From positions 3,094,347-3,158,346 of the forward strand of contig CM067514.1 in NCBI GenBank assembly GCA_034509495.1: 64,000 bases of DNA, read 5' to 3'. The stretch comes from Acestrorhynchus altus. Its lineage: Eukaryota > Chordata > Actinopteri > Characiformes > Acestrorhynchidae. The notes under the pieces are model-generated. The model was not told the DNA's origin and searched no databases. It saw only the letters and a program-made list of their open reading frames with translations. Position numbers and translations under genes: made by a program. This document shows, piece by piece, positions 56,301 through 64,000 of this stretch (its first letter is position 1; each line of letters starts with the position of its first letter).

Positions 56301-59300
56301 TTCATGATATTCTGTCTTTTAGATGCACTAAAGTGGCTTTACTCATACTAGAAAAATCCTTTAAAGCACCTTTATTTTTAACAATGTACTGAAATGTGGC
56401 TGAAGCAGTTTTACAAGGAAGGCGTGGACATTATGAGACTAATCAACAAGGTTTGTTTGCAGTTAAAGCAAGTCAGTTATAGCGGTCACTTTCTCACACG
56501 GGTGTTGAATATCTTTCCCTGATACTTAAAACACTCACCACCTTGCTGTGGTTTTCTTTCCATGCATTAGGAGGTTTTGGTATAATATGTGCTTTAGTGT
56601 TTGAAAACTGAGAACTTCAAATTGAGGAATTCACAAAAGACCTTCTCACAGTCCTGTAAGTCCTGTTCAGAGAGTTCTAGAGATGGTTTTAAGTGCTTTC
56701 TCTACTTTCTACTGTTATGACCTTCCTAACAGCCTGTCCTCTTTCTGCAAATCCACAAGTGGCTGTTGCACCTGCAGTATTTTAGTCCCTGGTTACAGTT
56801 TTTCTTTGAAACTTTAAATCTCCATCCAGAGGAGTTACAAACATGGACCCTCACACAATGTTCAACCAGTTTTACATTAAATAATTGTGTAGTTCAACCA
56901 GTTTTTTTTGCTGCTTTCACTGGTGTTTAATGTGTTGCTTCCCAGCTTTCTGCTTAATTAAAACACCCCCAGAACATCCAGGAGCTCCTCTGGCTTGAAC
57001 CACAATTTCACAGTCCTCATTGTATGTGCACGATGCCCACCACCACACACACCCAGAACTCCCCAAAAGTCCAGTTTCTGTGTCTCTATGTCAGAAGTGG
57101 GTGAAGGCCTCTTGCATGCCACTCTACTCCATATGATGGTCTGCAGTTCCCTGTGGAGTGTTATTTCAGAAACTAGGACCTGCATTGACTTCCAGAGGTC
57201 CCTGTCCATCAGTTTCATCTTTGGACCACAATTTGGAGAAGAACAGTAGACTGGGATTTACTGGTAGACCCATATTGGTATACATTTGCAAGTGCCCAAG
57301 TGCATTCACTCCTTTCCTTAATTTACATTTGCAGAATCTCAAATAATGCGAATATTTAACGTGGAGTTTGAATGAATTCCTTTTCAGACAGTATCAACAT
57401 GAAATCAAAAACTTTAAATATGTCACTTTAAATGCAATAATATATTAAACCGTCATATTTGAAATTATGAGCAGAAACTTTGACATGTTACGTTTAGGGG
57501 GAGCAGAGATGGACACAAACACAGAGTAAGAAATTACTGATAACAAAAAAACAATGACAATTTCTCAATACCAAGAACACTAAACATTGACGTCATGTGA
57601 AGAACAGTTACCTTGCAAGAACAAACTTGCCACACCAATATGCTGGAGGACTGCTGAGGCTTGATCAGCCTCAGGGCAGAAGAGAATAAAAAAAATGTTC
57701 TTTGGATCAAAGGAACTAAGATTTCACAGCTTTCCCACGACCCATTTCCCACCTCATTTTTAAAAGCAGACAAAGGGGTGGCATTTATTTAAAATACCAG
57801 CACTTAAAAACGTACAACTGTGGGTCTGACCAGCACCTGTCAGGGGTCAGCAGTGAATGCTGTGTATTTGTAGTTGCGTCCATTCATTGATGCATCGCTG
57901 GTTTTAGTGACGTTTGTGAGTACTGGAATGCAACTTTAGCAGAGGAAGATGACATTTGGCAATAACACAAGGATGGTAGAACACACAAGAACAAGACTAG
58001 AATAAAGGGTCTACAGCAGCCGTCTACTTATACAGCATTCTGAGGCACCACGGCTGGAAGTACTGTCTGAATCAAAGGTAAGTAACATAGTTTTATGACT
58101 TATTGAGTGACAATGTCCATGATTAATGAGAACTAAACACTCCGTACATCAGTACATACAAAGTTCTGCCTACTCAGGAAGTAACTGAAATTATAATACC
58201 CAAATTTAATCTTTTTATATCTAAGAATTTTAATAAATGATGATGCCAGCCAGTTGTAGGTACCTGTAACACAATTCTGCCTTCTAAAGTATTGACTTAT
58301 GAGGCAGCTGACCTTTTTTGGACACATGGTTGCCTGATTTGGTCACAGAGACCTTCAACTTTAAATTACCCTGAGAAACAGCCTGAGCAGCATGACAACC
58401 AGTCAGCAAGTGATTTCCAGTTTCAGACACAGCCTACTGGGTACCCCTGGAGCAAGAGGGCAGGGCAACAGGAGACAGGTGGGGAAACTAATGACAAGGA
58501 GGGACAAAGGCAGAGACAGACACCTAAATAAAACAGCCATGGGCTACAAAGTACATGGCAGGAACACAACAACCCCTAAACACATAGCAGAAATGAGAAA
58601 CCACAGCAGGGTGGGGTTGCAGATGAAAATACGTTTTTTTTTTTCCAAATCCATTAGTAGATTAATTAAAAAAAAAAGATCCAATCAGATTGATGTGTTT
58701 GTTTACATTTGTGTTTAGGCATTTCGGGACAAAAAGAGAATGCATGGTTGCCATAATGCTGCTTTAATGTTAGGCTCTTCCACATGAGTTGTGACCAGTG
58801 CATGCAAATAAAGATGGGAAAAAAGGAGGAGTGACTGCCACTGGGAGGACTGGGACCATAAGAAACTGCATTAAACCTTCATGCAGCTCGTGTGTCGCAT
58901 CGCTGCCCCAGATGTATATGCTTCTACATAAAATAAACAGAGACCACCAGACAAACATGTGCCGAGGGGGAATACCGAAGAGCACATACTTAGACACATT
59001 CATAACCCGCTGAATCCTCAGGGCAGGGTTTTTGGACAGTCATGCAAAATGCTGATGCTCAAGGAAAATATACAATGAGAAAACAAGGGGATAAGAAGAA
59101 GAAAAGTCAATGAAGGCTAGTGAGAGAGAAAGAGAGAGTGAAAGAGGAGCTGAAATGGTGCATGAATGAAAGAATAACAGAAACAGGAACAGGAACAGAT
59201 AAATGCATGGATTGCACTGCAAGCAGGTTAACTTCCATATACTATCAGAAGAAAAACTGAAGGGGGTGTGGGGGATTTTGATTGGCTGGACAGGGCAGAA

Positions 59301-59392
59301 TTTAGTTCCCAGTCCAAACCATAGCAAGGTTATTTCCTCTCATTGTTACTGGTTTTATAAATGTATCAAAAAAAGAGCACGTTACCCTTTAC
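56301..59392. other. intergenic, no gene recognised
   Basis: Several short open frames but none with a domain. 58.4-58.55 kb has GGAGACAGGTGGGGAAACTA-like wording seen in dispersed repeats; 59.1-59.15 kb is GA-rich. Nothing supported as coding. Confidence 0.5.
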
Positions 59393-59750
59393 GCCAATAA
59401 TCCGTAACATTATGAACCTCCTTGTTTCTATATTTACTCTTGATTTTATCAGCTCTTCTTACCAAACAACAGCAGTTATTGGTGTTGTGCTGGTATGAGA
59501 ACAGTCCAGCAATCAGAAATGTCCAGTCAACCGTGTCCCGTGAGCACTGATGAAGGACTAGAGATTGACCAAACACGAAAGTGTGACTTTACATCTACAA
59601 GGTGAACCATTGAAGATCAGGGTGAAAGCAGGAGAATAAAGTACCAGAGAAACAGATGAACTACAGTCTGTGATTATAGATCTACAAAGTGCTCCTGTAT
59701 GATCAGAGAAGCTGATCAAATGGACAGTGAGTGTAGAAACAGGAGCTCCA
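59393..59750 (-). mobile_element. internally deleted copy of the palindromic 600-bp MITE
   Basis: Left CCGTAACATTATGAACCTCC and right GGACAGTGAGTGTAGAAACA ends are present. The interior is short, with GTCCCGTGAGCACTGATGAA. Confidence 0.75.
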
Positions 59751-60507
59751 TCGATGGTCTGTTAGACCAGCAGACATTGCCAGTTAATCTCCATCGGTGG
59801 TGGTCTTTGTTTATTGTACTGGCCTTCAAAAAGCAAGCAACAATGCAAAGACAGAGTTCATAGAGTTTCAGAGTAGAAATGGAGCTTAATGAGTCCAGTC
59901 TTGCAAAACATCTCAGTATTTCTGTGGAATTATTTATCAGCAGAGGTTTGGCCATCTTGACTTTCTGACCAATGGAAATGGTGTCCTGACCAAGACCTTC
60001 TATAGAAACCTTTAGTGCCTATTCGCCACCATTTCTCCCTTTCTCTCTCAAATTACATCGGTCTTGTCCCACTTGGTCCCAAAGGAAGGCATTCTCAGAG
60101 GCAGAGATGGTGGTCAGCTGTTCATCTGGATGCCCCACCATTCACTCCTGCCATAGCGCCAAAGTGTTTCCATCTGGATTCTTTTCTTACAGAAACTGTG
60201 CTGCTAAATCCCAAAGGCGGTGTTCCATGGCAGACATATAGTTATAATCAAACCTTCTGCAGTAACAGGTTTCTTCTGTTTGTTCTCATCTCTGTTCAGC
60301 GGGAACCACAAAATATGGCTTAACAGGGCCTCGCTTTCACCCTAACAGGGTGAAAAATGCCCAGTTCTTATAGGAAAACACTGCCAGTGAAGATAAATGG
60401 CTTTAATCAAACACTACATGGTACACAGTGGAGATACTGTGTGTGAACAAAGGTGAAACTAGTAATTAAGCAAATATGTTAAGGGTGTTAGGTGACCTGA
60501 AGCCTGA
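59751..60507. other. intergenic, nothing recognised
   Basis: No repeat family or gene that I can name. Confidence 0.5.
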
Positions 60508-60950
60508 GGGCTCATTCTGAAGCTGCTTTCAGTTTGGATGTAATTTAAAATATTAAAATGCTGTAAGTAGGCTTTATTCTTTTTTTGCATGTCCAGTTTG
60601 AAGTGGACAGGCTTCCTGCAGTTAAGGCGGTTTCAGTAACTACACTGCTGCTGACCTTTAATACCGGCTACCGGACTGTGTTTCTGATACAGTTTCAGTA
60701 ACTACACTGCTGATCTTTAATACCGGCTACCGGACTGTGTTTCTGATACAGTTTCAGTAACTACACTGCTGCTGATCTTTAATACCGGCTACCGGACTGT
60801 GTTTCTGATACAGTTTCAGTAACTACACAGGGGTCATTCTGAAGCTGCTTTCAGTTTGGATGTAATTTAAAATATTAAAATGCTGTTTGTAGGCTTTATT
60901 CTTTTTTTGCATGTCCAGTTTGAAGTGGACAGGCTTCCTGCGGTTAAGGC
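60508..60950. repeat. 120-bp direct duplication enclosing array 3
   Basis: The copies at 60508-60628 and 60831-60950 share CATTCTGAAGCTGCTTTCAG, TTTGGATGTAATTTAAAATA and GAAGTGGACAGGCTTCCTGC with only a few differences. The minisatellite array lies between them. Confidence 0.9.
60630..60828 (+). repeat. 62-bp minisatellite, array 3 (about 3.3 copies)
   Basis: Near-perfect units, same orientation as the other arrays. The first unit has GACCTTTAAT instead of GATCTTTAAT. Confidence 0.97.
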
Positions 60951-61034
60951 TGGGTACCAAAAGGCACCGACCGGAAAATCTCGTTTCTACTGAGTACCAT
61001 AAAAAAGTCAAAAAAATAAATAAATCAGTTCCTG

Positions 61035-61139
<105 letters not shown>

Positions 61140-61549
61140 TAACAGAGCTGCTGATTCAGCGATTAGTTACCTTTTTAAGTTGCATAGTTCAGAGTTTCTC
61201 AACCCGTGGGCCGTGAAGGACTCCCTAGTAGTCCACAGGCCCGTCCTGAGGGAGAGGCATAGTCCAAAATGGGCTGGTAAAGAGAAATCAACCATGTTCA
61301 AACTATAAACATAAGTATTGCTTATGTCATGTGCAAATAATGACATCGAAAAAGCAAAGGCAAAGCAAATTAATCTCATTATCATGAGATCATAATCAAT
61401 ATCTTTTTGACACAATGCAGCCACGGGAGCCTGATGCACACAATGTGTGAACCAAGTTAGTAAGAAGAAAGATTGGTGACCTGCAGGTACATCCCAGACT
61501 ACATCAGATATCTAGGAGGACAGAGGATGGGAACCAGTAGGAACCAGTA

Positions 61550-61985
61550 ACCTGCAACCTGCATTAGCAGTTAATAAGTGCAGTAATAATGTGCAAAACC
61601 TGTACGTTTCATACACTATTGATCTGTATAGTATATTGTAATATAGTCTCTATATTATATATTCTTTATATTTATATAGTGTTTTCTTTACTAAATTATT
61701 ATCTTCACTATCTACTTTTTGCTGTACTGTATGGATGCTGCAGCTGGAACCTTCCCTAAGGGAACCCTCCCAAGGGATCTACAAAGTTCTATCTAATCAC
61801 ATAAATTTTCCTTTATTACTATCTTTATTTATATTGATATTATTATCTTTATTATCGTCACTACCTACTCTTATCTGTTCTGTACTGCTGCTGCTGCTGG
61901 AATCTTAATTTCCCTGAGGGAACCCTCCCAAGGGATCAATAATGTTCTATCTAATCTTATCTAATCTTATCCCCAACACACTCCC
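61550..61985 (+). mobile_element. LINE 3' tail, duplicated
   Basis: Two successive ends with GGGAACCCTCCCAAGGGATC followed by TTCTATCTAATC repeats, the form of CR1/Rex1-type 3' ends. About 170 bases separate the two tails. Confidence 0.6.
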
Positions 61986-62056
61986 TTTTTCTGAGATTCT
62001 CTGTAAGCAGACATTGTGTGCACAAGGTCAAACACTATAAAAAGACACAACCAGCT

Positions 62057-62388
62057 GATAGTTTCAGTAACTACACTGCTGCTGACCTTTAATACCGGCT
62101 ACCGGACTGTGTTTCTGATACAGTTTCAGTAACTACACTGTTACTGATCTTTAATACCGGCTACCGGACTGTGTTTCTGATACAGTTTCAGTAACTACAC
62201 TGCTGCTGACCTTTAATACCGGCTACCGGACTGTGTTTCTGATACAGTTTCAGTAACTACACTGCTGATCTTTAATACCGGCTACCGGACTGTGTTTCTG
62301 ATACAGTTTCAGTAACTACACTGCTGATCTTTAATACCGGCTACCGGACTGTGTTTCTGATACAGTTTCAGTAACTACACTGCTGCTG
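62057..62388 (+). repeat. 62-bp minisatellite, array 4 (about 5.3 copies)
   Basis: Near-perfect units alternating the CTGCTG (62 bp) and CTG (59 bp) forms. Two units carry GACCTTTAAT, as in array 3. Confidence 0.97.
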
Positions 62389-64000
62389 CTCTGTAATGCC
62401 AGAGAGTTTTAATGATACATTTAAAGACAAATTTTTGCGCCTCTGTATCAAGGCTACCAATAATTCAGGAGGTCACTGCAGGGTGATATGGTATGACAGG
62501 CTTGACCTTTGGAAATTAATTATAAAACTATCTGAAAGATAAACATTTACAACATGCACTTTCTGCAAAGAGGCACATCCTCAGTCTCCATGGGAAACAT
62601 CTCCATAACTCTCTTCATAACAACTGGATCATCCTTAAAGGCTCTGTTAACCGTTTCCCATGCAACGTCCACTTCCTCCACTCCCCCACAGTTCCTGTCA
62701 CAGTACGATGCTTAAATTAAAACAAGCTGACCGATCACTCTGAGCCGTCAGTAAGATCTCTCCACATAGACACACAGCGACGGAGCAAAGCTCCAGACTT
62801 TCTCACAGGCAGGAGATTTACTGTCAGAGACAAATGAGTGCCAGCTGGCTGCGGGGACTGATTTAATTGGACTGTTTTTTTAGACCCAAGATTTTTCCAA
62901 AACTCCCCCAAAACTTGACAAATAACAGTATTTCTAGATAACCAACAGCTTCCTCTCCAGCTCTACTGCACAAACACTGACAATATAATATAATATATAA
63001 GTCTAGATTCAACAACTTCAATAACTTTCAATAACTCTTCAATTTCTATGTATAAAATTGTTCTAATGTGTTATACTTTCACAGAATAGATCTGTCCAGA
63101 ATGATTAATGTTGTCGTGAGTCACTCTGAACTGAGAAATGAACTCAGGATTTCTGATGTGTGAAATTATTTTAGTGTCTTTACATGTAGGTTTGAAATAC
63201 ATTTTGAGGAAAACTTGGTCAAATTCATATAAATACCTCAATTCTGTTAATATTTACATCTCTAATGAGACTTGAGAAACCTTGGAGCTCCTGAAAATAG
63301 AAACATCTGGCATGTGGGACTGTCTCCTATTTATACTTTGTTATTCTTAGATTAATAAACGTAAATTAAACTATGAAACTGAGATTTGAGAGTTAAAACC
63401 ATTTTTGTGAGAGAGATATATGAGTGTGAAGAATCTTTAAAACGGTCAATGGATGTGAAGGTTCGTTCCCCCATATATCTTGAAGAACATGGTTCTTTCT
63501 GAAGGAACCTGCCACGCCAGCTGATTGGCTGAGAAGGGTTCCAACCATGCCGTTATTTTGTCATATATTTGTCATTTTCCTCACAAACACTGTTTCACTC
63601 TGTTGAACAACAATGCGAAGTAAATAACAGGAGCAACTTTAGTAACATGCTCTGGTCGTCCAGCGGCCACCACTCTCTCCACGGCTGTGATCACAAGAAT
63701 TCACAGTAATAAAAGAGTTGAATGTGTTGGACCGTGTAAGTGAGTGGAGTTTGGTACCATGGTGGAGCAACAAGCTGCTAGTTAAGGAACTATAATATGG
63801 TAGAAGGAAATTCTGTACCACCTTTATTGTACAAAGAGCATTCCATAAAGGTTATGGTGAAGCTGATCTCCTGACCAGGCCTCCACCAGACGGCTTGTTT
63901 CGGGAGTGCTTTGGGGAGAAGGAGGGGGTTTAAAGGGACTTCCTGTGTGTGGGCAGGGAGTTTTTTACCCATGAGAGTCACCCAAAAGGAGGAGCAGATG
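62389..64000. other. intergenic, no gene recognised
   Basis: 63.73-63.81 kb repeats the flank of the 66-bp minisatellite at 28.14 kb. The rest is unassigned AT-rich sequence. Confidence 0.5.

Overview
This window is vertebrate nuclear DNA, almost certainly from a teleost fish. The coding sequence is cut into short exons with GT-AG introns, and the rest is fish-type Tc1-like transposons, palindromic MITEs, L2, RTE and Rex1/CR1-type LINE fragments, tRNA-derived SINEs, microsatellites and long minisatellites. Some repeat families resemble ones I associate with characins and catfishes, but the species cannot be fixed from the sequence.

One protein-coding gene can be supported. It is the orthologue of ANO1 (TMEM16A, anoctamin-1), the calcium-activated chloride channel, and it lies on the minus strand. 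I located 23 coding exons from the initiator ATG at 40489 down to position 1, where the gene leaves the window inside the exon after the calcium-site helix TM8. Every junction has a GT donor and an AG acceptor, and the codon phases join without a break to give about 793 residues. The last part of the protein (final helices and C-terminus) lies beyond position 1. A candidate non-coding first exon is at about 47.0-47.16 kb. All acidic calcium ligands in TM6-TM8 are visible, so the gene looks functional. A 12-nt micro-exon (Glu-Glu-Leu-Lys) sits exactly where mammalian ANO1 has its alternatively spliced segment c (Glu-Ala-Val-Lys).

Layout: 0-8.6 kb, pore and calcium-site exons, with RTE, Rex1/CR1, SINE and Tc1-like remnants in the introns. 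8.6-20 kb, TM1-TM4 exons and a piggyBac-like element. 20-28.7 kb, cytosolic N-terminal exons among MITEs, Tc1 elements and a 66-bp minisatellite. 28.7-40.5 kb, the first two coding exons separated by a large intron holding a 1.6-kb array of a 62-bp minisatellite. 40.6-47 kb, probable first intron. 47.2-64 kb, repeat-rich DNA upstream of ano1 with no recognisable gene, three more arrays of the same 62-bp minisatellite, and an L2 LINE next to a 52-bp minisatellite.

The most unusual non-genic signal is this 62-bp minisatellite: four separate loci over 26 kb, all in the same orientation, one embedded in a 120-bp direct duplication. The two long arrays are ragged and the two short ones nearly perfect, which could reflect age, or consensus error in a long-read assembly.
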